Assembly (NCBI GenBank): GCA_040954595.2
Contig: CM082592.2
Location: 10,602,001 to 10,666,000 of the forward strand
Source of the DNA: Balanoglossus misakiensis
Lineage: Eukaryota > Hemichordata
Direction of reading: 5' to 3'
DNA length: 64,000 nt
Shown here: piece by piece, positions 1-21,500 of the stretch
How the letters are laid out: every line of letters starts with the position of its first letter
Position numbering within the stretch: position 1 is the first letter of the stretch
The notes under the pieces: model-generated
What the model was told of the DNA's origin: nothing
Database searches by the model: none
Seen by the model: only the letters and a program-made list of their open reading frames with translations
Translations under genes and position numbers: made by a program

Positions 1-50
1 ATTAAAAAACAGAATCATGTTACAACTTCTCTAAACCATTTATTTTACAG

Positions 51-6832
<6,782 letters not shown>

Positions 6833-7930
6833 TCACCAAACTCGATACATTTAGAGGAAAAAATTATATTCTAGATACAGCCATCAAGAAAAATGATTAC
6901 GACTGTGGTCAGTGTGTGAAGTGAAAAAAAAATACTTAAAATTTAATCTGGAAAATTCTGACTGTATAGCATTTAGAGTAGGTTTCATGTTTCTGACTGG
7001 TCTTATTTTCATTCTAGTCTGTATATCGCTTTGAAATAATGTGCAAATAATGTGTATGTAAAGATACCCCCCTCCAGAAACAAAGATGTTGGATGAACTG
7101 TACTGTGATGCTGTTTGTGGTAGAAGGGAGATTTTACTTTTGAACTTCAGTGAAGTAGTGAAACAATTTGCTGATCTCAAAAAAGAATGTTATGGATATA
7201 GGTAGAAACGTGGTTTTTTTCTTTTCTGATTGCAAAGTTTGGCGAACTTATAGAAACACTATTCTTGTAACTGGTCTATGATGTATAAAGAGCTGTATGT
7301 GATTTACTGTTTGGTGTGAGGCATTTCTGAAGACAAAATATACTACTATACAATTTTTTTACACACATCTTGTGTTAACAGGCTCTTGTAGTTCCTGTCT
7401 ATTCCTTGTATACCTATAAAGGAATTGTATAACTCATAAGTGAAAAATATTGATAATGTAATTACAGACTATTTTAGTTATCTTCACACATCTGTGCTTA
7501 CAGATCAGACCAGAAAAAAGTTACAAAAATATAAAGATCGAAAAAATGAAAAAAAAATAGAATAAATGTATGTTAATTGTACGCATGATAAAGTAAATAT
7601 ATTAAAGTGTATTTCACTTTCCTAACTGGGGAAAATACATTAAATTTTTAGTACCTATGTATGTTTTGTTTACCTATTTGTTATTGTGGTAGCAGTGTTT
7701 TGTTAGGAAAGCTATCATTCCTAAGAAATGGTGTGTGACCTTAGCTGGCTTGTCAATACCTGTAGAAATATGTGCTATAATTAATTGAGGAAAAGCTTAA
7801 AAACTGTTATGTTTTCATATGCTGTGGTTCTGGAATTGAATTGCATCTAGGGTTGATGGTGAATATGTAATTCTTATATAAAACTGTAGAAAATATTCCA
7901 TGTCATCAGACCGTAATAAAGACTGAAAAA
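6833..7930 (+). other. CLTC: Clathrin heavy chain 3' UTR
   Basis: AT-rich, non-coding sequence follows the stop codon. AATAAA occurs at 7561-7566 and again at 7915-7920; the second, followed by an A-rich stretch and a TG-rich stretch, is the likelier main cleavage signal. This gives a 3' UTR of about 1.1 kb, with a shorter form possible. Confidence 0.6.
7915..7920 (+). terminator. Likely clathrin poly(A) signal
   Basis: Canonical AATAAA followed within 50 bases by TG-rich sequence (7950-7960), as expected for a cleavage/polyadenylation site. An upstream AATAAA at 7561 could serve as an alternative. Confidence 0.6.
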
Positions 7931-9793
7931 AATGTGACTTGCGTATCTGTGTGTGTGTTCATTTTCTTTACTTACTGTTTCTTTTGTTTTTATCCATTTT
8001 CTGAAATGTTGAAACCACCTTCATAGGGACAACTAAAAAACAAAACACAAAATATTTGCAGTTGGTGGAACCGGGACAACAAACCAGCCAATTTTTAAAA
8101 CAGTAAAAACTTTATTATCTCTATTCAATATTTGCAAAAAAGTGCATTGTAATCCTAGCAAACTTTACATGTATGTTACATAGCCACATCTGAATGTCTT
8201 ACTAGAAACAACTAAATGATATCCAATCAAATGTCAACAAAGAGTCGACTCGTATTCGTCCCGAAGTATATTAATAATTAATTATTAAGATTTTCGTGAA
8301 TTGGACTAATAAAACTAGCTCCATGCGTCGAGTAAATCCGTAACTTTTCAATCAGGGACATGAACTTTGTGCTGTGAACTACGAGATAGAGCTTTGAAAA
8401 ATAATTTACATATTAAACAATAGGAATATACAAAACTGTTTAGTGAGCACCTGGAGTTTGTCGTTCGCGTACGTACATTGCACGAGGGAGCAAAAGATGT
8501 TATGGAATTACGTTTTCTTCGTGTGGTCATCCTTCTTTCCTCACGATATTGGAATTTATTTGGATACTGAAGATAATTTGGAAACAAGCGACGCCACTTT
8601 GATTGGAATACCTGGAATACGACAGAAATTGACACCGTACGTTCGTCAGGCTATTGTGTGTGAGCCACGCGACAGTTTCAATGGATATCATCAGTACCCG
8701 TTCGGATAGAATTCAAGACGAAGTTATACTTTGTTGGTAAGTTTGTTCTAACTTTCAGATATCTCCTGCGGGCGTTATTTTTCACAGCCGAAAACAGACG
8801 ATACGATAGTGCATCCCCTACATTTGAGTCAGGTTTCGCTCAATGTCGCGCACGTGTAATATTGCAGCAGACGACATTTTTTTTATTCAACTCTAATGGA
8901 GTGGTTGTCACGAGAATGAATAATGTAACTATACCGCAAATGCAGTGATTTTAATGTTGATATTTCATTTATACGCGTACTCAGGTAAGTCACGGCATGT
9001 GGTGGGCAAGTACTATTTCATTCTTCCGAAACGTGCAGTGTAGGCCTATATGCAAATCACGACGCGTTCATGAATATAACACTAATATATTCACGTCTCG
9101 ACCAATCAGATCACTCTGCGCCTTCAATTTACTGGTACATGTATCACTATAGTCAGTCTGAGCATATTCAATTCAAATATTTTACAAAGCTATTAAATAA
9201 TACAAAAACAGCAAATTTCAGTCATTACCATAGAGGTCAACGGTCAAAACATAATTGACGAGTGTCCCTGACATAGATGGACTGAGACACTCTTCAAGAT
9301 AGTTGAAAATTCATCACTTTGAACTTACATAAATAAGGGGGGAAATGTCGAATGTAGAGAAAACCACGAAAGTAAAAAAATGCACTGGCTTCCAAAACAA
9401 TTATTTCCTACATTTGAAGCAGTTGCTTATGAACAAATAAAACGTTTATATTACACTGAGAAATTCTTAGATAGCCTCAGACAGTTTGCCTGTCAGACGT
9501 TCTCAACACACAAAAATCTGACAAAGAGAAAACTGTAACTGTTCAGATACCGTGATAGCTTGATTGATTCTCTACACAGCAAGCTTACTTTTTTCCGCGT
9601 CTGCGCATACACCCTTAGTGGAGATATATTTAGCTCAGACTCAGGTATGTTATAAACTGCCACAGATAAGCTAAAAATATAAATACTTTAAAGTATCAGA
9701 AAAAAGTACATATTACATATCCAGCGGACTGAAATCACTGATATTCTCGTCAGTGTTTTTTTTAATATATGAAGCTGAACAATGGCTTTTACA
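7931..9793. other. Intergenic, no gene seen
   Basis: AT-rich DNA between the convergent ends of the clathrin and SBSPON-like genes. The only open frames are short (for example one of 88 codons at 8443-8709), without splice-compatible borders or a recognisable protein. It also contains the 3' UTR of the SBSPON-like gene, whose poly(A) site I could not place. Confidence 0.6.
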
Positions 9794-12700
9794 TCAAACG
9801 AAGATGAAATCATTTCCGGTTTCACACGTGCATTTTTTGGTCATCGAGACTTGTTTCCAACTTCCACGGCAACCGCGTGTTCCAAGGGCTGACCACATAG
9901 ACTTCTTTCCTTTTTTCCCTTCTCCCAGACAGTGTTCCATCTCATCCATCATTGCTGTGTGTTGACATTCTATGCAGATCCGCATCCCTAAACAAGAGAG
10001 AGAGAGAGAGAAACTTGAATACAATAGGCCAATTTTGACTCTTTCAGTCTCCACTTTCGTACGCACATGGCGTGGTTGTTTGTCAGATGGATGAAATTGC
10101 TTGCTGTATAAAGAGGAACTTATACACTTGCGACGTTGTCATAGTTACTCACCCTTTTCAAGAGTTTGCGTCCATGGTACGCTCCGTTTACTGACACACT
10201 TCCTGTGCACGTGGGTAAGACGTACCATTATACAGTGGCTGAGTAAAAAAATGTAAAACATGATCAGTGTTGAGTCCAGAACATATCTCAGCTTCAGGCC
10301 TGTCTCAGATTATTGTAAGTTGCTGTGGAATTCTGGTACTGGTCACAAAGTGATACCTTGGCAGCAAAATTAGTTCTGAATAATGAAACTCACCTAGGAT
10401 GAATTGTTTTCGGGCGGTAAGGTCCAATTTTGTTTCCGATTTCACGTGCTTTTGCATACTCCATAGGCAATATCATGGCAACCCCTATCACGATAGAAAA
10501 GTCGGAATCAATCGTTAACGTTTCGACTTGGAATGGTGACATCACTGATCAGTGCGCCATCCTACGGCCAATCGTGAAAAATTCGAAAAAGGGGAGCCTG
10601 GAATTTTGCATCTACAGATTTACAATTATATTTGCATTATCATAGACAGTTCATGGTAATTTTAATGTCCTCAATGGACCGGGTATTCATCGTTGTAGCA
10701 CCCATAATATGGTGGGAGCAATAATATCAGCTTGATTAACGCAATTCACTGACCGTCTGTCATGAGTTGGTTGGGCTCGCAATAACTTCCATAGCAACCT
10801 CTCTTCTGTACAAGAGTCGGACATTTTGCACCTCCGTTCTCTGGGTATCGGATTATATTTCTCCGTCGTTCACTGTACCCCACACCGCAATAGACACTGC
10901 ATCCGCTCCAGTGAGACCACTCACTAACTACACAATCAGATGCTGGGGGAAAAACAGAGAAATTAAATGGGTGTAATTCGTCAGAGTCCAAGTGAGCTCG
11001 TAGACTTAAAACGCAATTTAGGCCTGGGCCCTAACAACCACTGAACAATTTTGACAGTTTCATCACGATTTATTGGGTCACGATGTACTTTTATGAACCA
11101 GTATGTCAATTGATGTCAAAGTCATGGGCACACAAATACTATGTCACTCAGAAACACCATCAAGGTCAGGGTCAGATGGTGCCGAATCACGGTGTCCCAC
11201 ATTTAGGGAGGAGATTTGGGTCAGTTGGTCATGTAGAATCCGGCCATGTGTTCCGCTTAGTATGTGATTGTTGTGTTTGTCATGATTCTGCCGGGTATAA
11301 TAGGCAACGTGCCCGTCATCTTGGGCATAGTTTCGTGGAGGCGGCCATATTGGACTGGGGCACCTGTTTAATATTCATCTTGTTCAAACTTGTACATTTG
11401 CGGCATTCAGTGGTTCATAATTCTTGTGTGCACATCCCTTAATAAGGTATCAGAGGTGGTTTTATGATAAGCTTTATTTAAAGCAAGCAAGTTGACTTGC
11501 GCAGTCTTTTAACCTTTGACCTGTGCGTGTGCCTTACGAACGCATTGTGCCATGTGGAAATATTTGCACGTCCGCCAATAATCGATGTGCTTGATGAAGT
11601 GACTTGCAGTGACAAACCGACAGATGATCAAAGTTTATCGACACAGTCCGTATGTGTACGATCAGCATTGCTGTAAACATGCTATGTAGTATTGATACGC
11701 AGAGCAGAAGGCAGTTTAACCTGGGTAGAACAAGATGTGTAGTTTTATCACTCTCTGGACGCCGTAATTGATTCAAATAGTTCTTGCCCTGATTGTCAAA
11801 AAGTGACCACGGTCAATAATAGAACGCAGCGAGTTCTCTGGGAGACCAGTCACAGTGCGGTCATTCACTACATACAATAAATGGTGTGTGTTGATGGTCG
11901 ATTTGTGCAAATAAAGACTATTTCTCGTTTGGATGTCGCATTCCTGACAGTGGCGGATGTCAAGTGCGCCTCTATCTGTCGTCAAGGATACAGTGTATAC
12001 AGGGACGCGTTTGACATCTGCCGCAGTGCCATGACATGAACCCAAGGTCTCGTCTTGAGGACTTGACGAGAAATTCTCATCAAATAAAAAACACAAAGTT
12101 GAAAGTGTCGACTGACTGCCAGAATTGTGTCACCCTTTGTTATACAGTGCACGTCCGAACAGACAGTATTATCAGTTTGTGCGCTTTTGAATTTTGGGGT
12201 CAAGCCCTGTGCGAATTACTAGTACCTCCAAACGATATAGGGAGATAGATAGCTAGTACGTGCTCGAGTGGAAAAGCGTCGTCTTATCGCCTACGCTAAG
12301 TCTACATGCGAATTGGCTATTAACCAGTCCTACTAACAGTGAGAACTTTACTCTTATTGGGGGCTCAAGTCCATTTACAAATGACACCAAAAACTATAAG
12401 GTGTGTTGTAATTAATTGACTAGGTATACCAGTGGGAAAGCACCTGTTAGACGCGATTCGAAGGATGAACCCTCGTTAACATCAGAATGGGCGAGTCCCT
12501 TGGAATTTACAATAGGTTAGATTATAGTATTCACTCACTAAAACGGAAGGGTTGTTTTAATTTCGAACAATAAAATTAAGTCTATTTTGTTCATGTCTAA
12601 TGTAGCGGTATAAGGGTCTTGATCGATTTAATGTTTTAGGGAGACGCTAATTAAATTTATACAAGTAAGCTTATTACTGACTTAGATGCTCAGGTGCAAA

Positions 12701-13448
12701 CAAAAGAAAAGTTCGACGCCAAAAAACTTGAGATGCAAAGCCCTGGCGAGAAACCGGCAATTAAAGTACAACGCGGTAATTTGCACGTCCAAGCCCACTT
12801 TGTTTTTGAATTAATCAATATCGATCGGTGAAAGAATCATTTGGGAGACAAACTGGGGTGATAAAAGAAATTACTCGGCGCAAGGGGGCGGAAAGAACTT
12901 GTTTAGTCAATAGCGTAATCTACCTTTCAGGTTATCGACCAGACGGAAAATAACAATTTGGACGAAGAGAAGCGGAAAACAAAATCCAACCCATTTGGAT
13001 TAAAATAAGATAAAAGGGGGTCAATCGACCGGTTGAATTAAAGTGTATGAGCCTTCTAACGCGCAATTACGACATAACAAAACTTTTCGCGCAAAAATTG
13101 GCGTATTCCTGCGTTTCTTTAAAGTTCCCGGCCTTGTCAGTAACATCCTGGAGACAGTCGAGACTAGATGTGATGTCGAAAGGAAATTTAACAGAGTTCT
13201 CTCTTACCTTCGCAAACACTTGTGTAGTCGTAACAGCAGTCCATAGATCCACCGCATGACTCGTCGCAAAAACACTTTCCGTATCGGCGATCAATCCTCC
13301 GTCCATAACTCTCGCAAGACATATCCCGTCTCTTACAACACATAGGCTTTCCATCTTTCTGACAGCTCCCTATAACTCCTAAAATCCCAGCGCAGGAAAG
13401 GAAAATTATTGCCGTTGTAAACATTTTCACCGTCGGTGTGACAATCAT
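9794..13448 (-). CDS. SBSPON: SBSPON-like secreted somatomedin B / thrombospondin type 1 protein
   Basis: A secreted extracellular-matrix-type protein of about 274 residues (human SBSPON 264), in five - strand exons: 13448-13208, 10942-10754, about 10544-10394, 10202-10153, 9987-9794. Residues 1-28 form a signal peptide with hydrophobic core FTTAIIFLSCAGILGVIG. Residues 29-80 are a somatomedin B domain with the ten-cysteine pattern of this family (CFCDESC, DCCYDYTSVC). Exon 2 encodes a thrombospondin type 1 repeat with SEWSHWSGCS and CPTLVQKRGC. The last three exons match the SBSPON C-terminal region; the end RGCRGSWKQVSMTKKC...FIFV parallels the vertebrate terminus, including its final Phe-Ile-Phe-aliphatic residues. 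All phases close. The acceptor of exon 3 is uncertain: 10544 and 10526 both keep frame. Two in-frame Met codons exist, at 13448 and 13424; the second still gives a full signal peptide. Its binding partners cannot be read from the sequence. Confidence 0.87.
9991..10012. repeat. (GA)n microsatellite
   Basis: About nine GA units lie just beyond the last exon of the SBSPON-like gene. Read on the - strand they form the CT-rich polypyrimidine tract of its final acceptor site at 9989-9988. Confidence 0.9.
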
Positions 13449-16400
13449 TTTAAAGCCAAAAATTCCCTGACACAGACACAGTCGTATTTTCTAAGTCACT
13501 GGACAACTTTCCTGAAGGCAAGCGTGAGCAAGTTTCAGAACTTCGCCGCAGCCATAAAATACAGCGTGTGATAGGGTCTTTCCGAGTGTCAGTGACTGGC
13601 ACGTCTGTTGAATGCTTTATTTGGTCATTTACGCAGTCAAATGAACGGTTGTCAGAACGCTACCAACCAATAGACGATCACCATGGTATAGCATCGTTCA
13701 ATATGAGGGCCTGGAGGGGTCAAAGGTTATCCTGGTAGAAAACGTTTACCTATCTGTTGACTAGGCGTTTCGAGTGTTCTGTGGGGGTGTCGGAAACTCA
13801 TTCAAGACTATGAAGTACTTTTTTCATGGTGAATTGGTTTTATACGCCCATTCACTGGTCGTGCTCTTGGGAAAAAATCCCAGTGCAATACAATGACTTT
13901 GCCCAACAATTTTTGTAGCTAAATCTCTGGTTTCTGTTTTACATCGACATACTACCTGTGAAATGGAACGAAATGAAAGCGTTGAGACTTTAAAGCGAAA
14001 GTCAACCGTTTGTAAACACAAGCTTTGGTCAGCGCTCGGGAACATTTTGGTCCCGTAGAACATATTTCAATCGAAGTGACGTCGCCAAAGCTCTGTACAT
14101 GTTTGACCGGGCCATGGAATGTACACGCTGCCGGGTCTATTAAAGCAAACTTGGCAAACATCAAATGGTACTAAGTACACCATTGCATTTCAAATCCCGC
14201 GGTTGCTATTGTGTCCAAGTTGTTCGGGTTCTATAATTTATTTTCGAAAACAACCGTGTGGTCAGGTATTGTGGTCATTGTGTGAAACCAAAAGGCTGAA
14301 CTAACAAAGTGTTGACGTTACTGACAATAAAAGTTATAAAACATCGCACTGGAGTTTGACAACTTCCGAAACAGGATATATTTATAAAGGTAGTTATTGT
14401 GGCCTGAAAATCGGTCGAAAGAAATAAAATTTGATCAACAGTACAAAGCGCCGTTAAAGACCAAATCTTGCCATGTGTAAAGGTTTGACGTCTGCGGCAT
14501 TCAGACTGGGCGTGTTTCAATTTCAAACTTGCGGAGTGATTTGAACTGAAGAAATATAGACTTCACTACGCGAATACTTTGTATCTGGACTACGCAACAT
14601 CCCAGCTCCCAAGAGCAGACATAAAACTCAGAAAGCCCAAAGGCTGAGGTTTTGTTTCCACGTATTTTTGTTTTTCATAGAAGCAAATTATGAATTACAT
14701 AATAAGAACCGTGGCACGCATGCCAAAATAATTGTCAGGCGGGGAATTATTACACCTGAATGCAGAGACACAATGACGCATTCTTTCAACAGTCGTATGT
14801 AAACACCAAGATGCGAAACATCTCAGCCAAGTGTGTTTGTTCAAAGGGGACGCAGGTCTTTCTTAAATGCCTAATTATTTTACAAACCCAGACCCGTGAT
14901 GACGACTGCTCCGGCGTGAGCTCTAACGCACGAAATGTGAAAATAAAATAAGCACGAAATACATGTAGGTCATTGTCGAAAGAAAGTGGTTGATAACTGT
15001 TGGCAATCCGGATTGCACTCGGTGAATCTGGAAACACTTCCATAGTTCAGTAGGTCAATCAGATAAAAGGTCGCCATCTTATTACTTTCTAGTTTGAAGA
15101 ACACCACCCTAGCTTCAGTTACTGGGCCATGGTATAATTTCTATTTGGCTCCAGACACCTCACCTTTGCTCTCTAATATTTTTTGTTAATCGTAAGAATC
15201 CGACAATGCCAACATATCATTTTAAAATTTAGTAGAATGCAGCGTTCTCCATAATTTAAACGATGCTTTCCTGAGTTGAATTCTGTAAAATGTGTGAGAG
15301 AGGGAGAGACATAGACACATACAGGGAGAGAGAGAGACTTGCTGTGATACTGGCAGTTTTGGCCAATTTGAGGAGCGGCAGGCGTTGTCCCGGGATACGA
15401 TCTTTGCCTGTCCGAAGATTACCATCCTCCCGAGTTTTTCGGTTCAGTGACGTCACGGATAAGACGGAAGCTATCAACTTTTATCATCGTATCAAAGAAA
15501 ACCACAACACGTCCCGGTATTCAGGGACAATTTGACAAAGACCAGTATTTTTGTAAGACCACCAGATTTAACGGCCACACAGGTAACAAGACGTCATCTC
15601 GCCAACAAGTTTTACTCGCTCCAATGCCCTACTGTGTTATTTTCAAAGCATTCTTGTTCATTGATGCGACTGTGACTCGTTTGGGAAAAACGCCAGAACG
15701 AAGTCCTGGATTCGTTCCAGTAGGCTTGTGACGTCAGAAACTGTAAATTACCTAGATTTTCTTGACAACGCAAACTATGATGCTGTCAACACCGGTGCCA
15801 CGGACACTAGACGATGAGATCTCTCACGTGCGTAAACATTCAACTTCAGTCGACTACTTGTCGTCGGCCTTGACGTTGAGGCACGAAATTCCCCATCATC
15901 GTCATAAATCACAACTTTATTGGCACAACTGGATGTCTGCTTTTAAAATAGGTTCTTTTAATGGGCCACCAGTCTATTTATATAGTTAACCGATTCTTTA
16001 TCGGAATCAAAACACCACCATTTACAGACTGGGTGAAGTTCGCTAGTGGACGACGAGCATAAGTTTGTTGACTTTTCCTCGTCGTGATGTGAGGACAACC
16101 TCGGTTATAGATCGTGTGGTGAACTTACATGTATTATCACAGGCAACGCAGAGATTATATAAGAGAGAAACTCCCTCCCTTGCCTCACATTCGTAAGAAT
16201 TCACATTTAAATCGTTGTTGCACATGAAGATGTGAATTTCAACAACAGGTACGGAAAATCATCACAACGCCCGCCCCTTGGCCAATTTATAGAGCACATC
16301 GACCCCAACAGACATATTACCTGAAACACCTGTTGCCGATTTCTAACCCCTTTCACTGCTGCCCTTTGGTTCAACCCCACGTTTTTCAGTGATTACGATA

Positions 16401-17846
16401 GACTGATTTATCGACAAAAAGGTTAAAACACAGTGTCATGCTGGGGCCAATAACTCCACTCGGCACACACGAAGCTATTTAGGTAATTGTCCCATTAATA
16501 CAAGATATTTTTGCCTGTCCTCATATAGGTTGCTTACACTGTAATAAACTTTACAGTACTGTTTATAATTTTGTTCCATCTAGCCTGTCAGATTTATATG
16601 TTTAATATTGGCATATGCACTGTCAACATTTACAACGTTTATCATAAGATATGCTGTGACCATCATGATGCTATTCATATTCCAAATATTACCATTGAAA
16701 ACAAAACTTAAGATACCCATTTAAGATTACTGAATTTTCGCTGCTAACCTCCCTCCCTTACTGTCCCGTTACAATAATTTGCCAAGTCACGGGGTCCTGG
16801 TCGTATATCTCATAACAATAGGGTACATCTTCGGGCATTGCAAGACCAGGTACAGCATATCCTTAGGATTAAAGTCTTATGATTCTCACCACCACCATGA
16901 CACGAGATAACCAAGGTGTGCAACAATTACACGTCGGCAACTTTGAACTGTTTAAACTATTATGAAAGAACATGAACCCATACAGTCAATTTGTTAATAA
17001 TAAGCTCCCAAAGTCAATACAGGATCAGCACATTCCTTAAATACCTGAGGTCGGGATAATTGCTAAAGGCTGTCCCGATCATGGGACTGGTCGCTCGACA
17101 GACGCTTAGTAACGGACACCTCGCTTCAGACGATATGATCATTGACGATTGCAAACCACTTGTCCTTGTTTGTCTTTCACGCCATTGACGAAATTGATTA
17201 AAAGCCATCCAGGTAATCATTGTGCGAGTTATCAAACACACCCACTCGCCCTCCTAATGGGGTAAAGACTTTGACATCATTTAGGGGAAATGATTTTTGA
17301 CCTAGGGTCTGTATTGGTACAAAGGTAAATTTGGCCACAGTGGTAGCAAAAAGCCAATTTCAACCCTCACGTAATAGGCCAATTTTTGGAAGCAGACACT
17401 TTCTCCATTCCCAGATACTAAAGTCATCTTTTGAACCATAGAAAATAAATCAAATAGCTTGTTTCATAAATTATATATATATTATAAATTAGATTTCTTT
17501 TACTGGGACTAAAAAGGTGCATAAACTGTTCCATTTTTCTGGTCAGCTCCCATCAAAGTTCCATCAAGATTCCAGAAATCTCCCCAGAGGTTGTATTTTT
17601 TATTTGATGTAGGTTGTATCACAGCAAGATACTGGCCATTCAAGATTCAATGTCGATGAGGAAAGTGGAAAACTGGTTCCGTGTGTGTTTTATTCAGGAA
17701 CGGCACTGTGGGATACAGACATCAACCACAGCCAGGTCAAAGGTCACCATGAAAACCACCCCCAGTGGTACATACGTAAACGATTTTCACTACTGGAATA
17801 GATATGTGAGAAAATGTTTCTGAAAACTTTAGTTCGGTATCACAGA
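13449..17846. other. Intergenic DNA, no gene seen
   Basis: About 4.4 kb between the start of the SBSPON-like gene and the presumed 3' end of MMAB. Open frames on both strands are below 100 codons, overlap one another and match nothing I recognise. An impure GA-rich tract lies at 15290-15340. A TTAA-element-like end (CCCTTTCA plus Pro-codon-like CCC runs) is hinted at around 16350-16385. Promoter elements of the SBSPON-like gene should lie just above 13448, but none is clear. Confidence 0.6.
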
Positions 17847-17852
17847 TTTATT
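17847..17852 (-). terminator. Possible MMAB poly(A) signal
   Basis: AATAAA on the - strand, about 700 bases beyond the MMAB stop codon. It is the first canonical hexamer I noticed downstream, but there is no other support. Confidence 0.35.
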
Positions 17853-18551
17853 AACCAGTAACTACTGACATCAATCAAAATAACTATCCAAGTTGGAAAA
17901 AAAAATCCTTTCAAAGGAATGCAGTGTCACCAGATGTTTGACTCCGAACATATGACAGAATATTACAAAACTAAACAAAAAAGTCAATTTTTTCTAAGAC
18001 TATCATGTCATTCAATCGCTAGGAAATATCCAATCATGATTATGTTGTTAGAAGAGGGAAAAAGTGCATTTTTCAAAACTTACTTAAATTTCAAACAGTG
18101 GACAATAGAGTAACCCCCACCCTGGTCTTCACATGCCATTGGGAGACCAAACCCCAAACCCAACAAAAGATCTTGATTCCTTTCCAGCAATAAAAATAAG
18201 GTATACTTGTTGATGTTTGGTGTCCTTGGAGTCTCTCTGTATTTGTATACAGCATTAGTCAACTGCTTCTTAAATCAACATGTTGGTGTTATGTAGAAAG
18301 ATTCCCCACCCACCCAGATATACACCAGTTGTCCACTTCTCTGCTAAAGGCTGCAGCGGCATCTTTCACAAAGCAGTCTGTTTTCCACAGAAACTCTTTT
18401 CATCAAATATCTTTCAAAAAGAGAGCAACAATATCATTGCCTTGCGTCAAACATGTATTCTCAAAAACATCACACCCCTCTAGGAAAGACTTCCTAAATG
18501 AATTCAACCGATTAATTAGTTTCTGTAAAGTCTACACAATGTGCTCTGGGG

Positions 18552-21500
18552 CTACTTTGTCTTTGGCGGCTGAATACGCCTGTAAACGGTTTCTTCTCTA
18601 TTTTCTTGCTTGGCCGCATAACGGGCTAATGTGAACAATAAATCACTCAGCCTGTAAAAGAGCAGAATAAACAACAATTAGATCTCTAAAAAGCAAGGAA
18701 TCACCTTAATTTCCATTTATACTGTTATTTCAACCTGGCCATTTTCTGTTTTTATTTTTTTAATCGTCTTCCTCAGTTTTCTGGTATAATGGTTCGGGAA
18801 AGTTTGGGGGGAAATGCTAATCAATCTGGATAGATGAAAGACAGATTGGAAGATCACTAAAGAAAGTTCTGACCATTGATGGAATTTTCCAAGCTTTCAT
18901 AAAACTCTTGACCACCCGTGGCTAAAAACTGTTTAAGTCCCGGAGACAAGAGAAATCGGGAATTGTGAGAATCACTGGCTCGGCAACTGGCGTGATTACT
19001 AGTTGAACACAGGGATAATTTCCACCCTGCCTGAGGAAACGGCTCCCTTTCAAATGAAAGAGCCCTTCTGTCCGTGACTGAACATGTAACACCCTACATT
19101 GTTTATATATTCAGCTGACGTGAATGATGCGGGCAATGCAGGTGTATACTCTTTGTGATCATTGTTTTTGTGGGGATTAGGTGACAGACAATGCGTCAGT
19201 ACCTTTTAAAAATAAATAAGAGAAGCTCAAATCAAAGTTGCGTGAAAGCATCTTGTAAAATAAAAGCAAGAGCCAAGACTTAGTGAAAACATTAACCATT
19301 CTGAAAGCACCACTTTGAACTACTTTAAAATTCTTCCTTGTGTCAACATGGATGAAAGTGTATTTCTAAGATATTTTAAAATGCAGCACCTCGGAATATT
19401 TCCCACTCCCAGACTCTCATCGTACATTTGTGATAATTATCCCCTCCCTCTGCCAGACTTCCATTCAACCTCATTGATTTCACTGACAATTTACATAGAT
19501 GGAACCATATACTGAGAAATGGGGGTGAAAGGGTTAAAGTGATACACACAGATTAAAATCCCAAAGTTAGAGTAAAATTGCTTTCATTAACATCATCAAA
19601 ACAAGGGTGACCTTCCATTTAAATCTATTTGACTTCACCATGCATCAAAAGACACATTTGCATGCATGAGAAATGCACTGCAAAAACATATTTAAACATG
19701 TTTATTTAAGCATTTCTAAACTTAGCTGAGAGGTCTTTGAAAGAATGTTGAGACGTTGACTTCATCGAGGTACTATACAACCAAGTGACACAGACAGGCC
19801 ACTGGAGTAATTTCATTCACTGAACTCCTGAAGCATAATATATGATGTGATAGGCCCACACACTGAGCGTTGCAGTTCTAGGAGTTCTAGGGTTGTTTGT
19901 ATGTTTTCTGTAATATACAGTTCCACACATTTTTATTGTAGATTGATGACTGTATTGTAGTTCTGTACCGTGAAATGCTGAGATTAATGCTAATGAAATA
20001 ATTCCATGGCAGCATGGTGGAGTGGGTGACCACACTGTAGTACAAATAAAATAACAATCCAACACCAAATTTCTGTTTTCATTGAAAATAAACCCCAGTG
20101 GAAGTAAATAAATCGTAACCCAAACCAGTCCTCATGTTGGGACAGATCCTCACCTCTCATTGACCTTCGATAGCTGTTATCAAGAACAGCTAGCAAATTG
20201 TGATAATTGGTTTCACTGGGTGCAGTATTCAGCATAAGAAATATTCCTTCAGCATTATTGTGACAAAAACATCCTTCCACTTCCCAATTAAAGGAAAGAA
20301 AGTTCTCTTTCTCTAGTCCTTTTGGGAGAAGTAGATCTCTGTCAGCCAGGAAGGCTAAACCAAACATTTCCCTGACTTAGCTGGGTCTTTGCACAACAGA
20401 GCTAACTATGCCAATGACTTTGACATTCCATTGTGCAAGAAATTGGGTACAGCACAGAAACAAACATGAGTGAGCTATAAGAGTTTAGGTCACGGAAAGA
20501 GAGACAGGCAATCGAGGACTTGGACAGAGGCTTAGACAGACTGACGAGACCATCTGTTATCAGTAATGGTCACATTGACAAGCTATGACTCCACTGATGT
20601 GTGTATATCATGATAGAGGCACCAGTCATTGACAGGCCTCGCGAACACACACAGTGTTGTAGCTGTCATGTAAGGCCAAGGACATATTTATTTGCCAGCA
20701 CTTGAGAGTGGCTCATCAGTCATTCTTTTCTATTTGACCACTTGTCCTAACTATTCTACGGTACTTGGTTGGGGAGTGAAGTGATTTCACAAGTTTTCTC
20801 GTCACGACAAATTTACTCGGCACAAAACATGTCATGGCCAACAAGTACTATATCAATAGTATGCATTTTTTTGACCAGAATGGCATTTGGTGGTTTCCTT
20901 AAATTCAGGTGTCGAAAGAGAACAAATGTTCTTATTAAAATTCACATAAATGCTGCTGAAAACACATATTTTGTCATTTTCATTTCATTATTGACTGAAA
21001 CTAGTTCAGACTGCTAAATCTCACCAGGTCTTGTGAGAAAATTGGCACTTGCATTCAACAAGACTCAAGGCAATTCTTGCAAAAAGGTCAGTAACCGCAC
21101 ACAGTAATATTGGTAACACAGGGAAGAAAGCAAACCATGAAATGCATTCCTTTGTGGACACAGTTGATCAGTTGCCAGTAATTATCTAAAATAAACCTTA
21201 TAAAAACCACACATTAAAAGTTTAATTACAATAATATCAATGATAGGGTCATTATAGTGTAATAAAATTAATCAGGACATCAGCTAATTGATTCAACTGT
21301 TGCTAATTAAATTAAATCTACTGTCTGGTTGGCTTGTGACTGCTGGGGATTTAGGCAGTGGTTCAGATAACAGAGTGTAGTGTTACGGTTATGTCAACAT
21401 CCAAATATCTGAGGGTGGTATCATAGGTGACAGCATGCCCATAATCACTCAACAATGACTATTTAAAGCACTGATAACATCTTCTGGTTTGAGATGAGTG

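Noticed and set aside
8443-8709. 88-codon open frame in the clathrin/SBSPON gap
   Set aside because: No similarity that I recognise, no adjacent exons, and biased composition explained by chance.
11083-11442. 119-codon open frame on the + strand
   Set aside because: It lies in an intron of the SBSPON-like gene, has no recognisable domain and no matching splice partners.
12258-12330. tRNA-like GCTCGAGTGG stretch
   Set aside because: It resembles only part of a D-arm; no T-loop, anticodon stem or acceptor stem could be formed.
15290-15340. GAGA-rich tract as a possible regulatory site
   Set aside because: It is an impure simple repeat in intergenic DNA with no nearby gene start.
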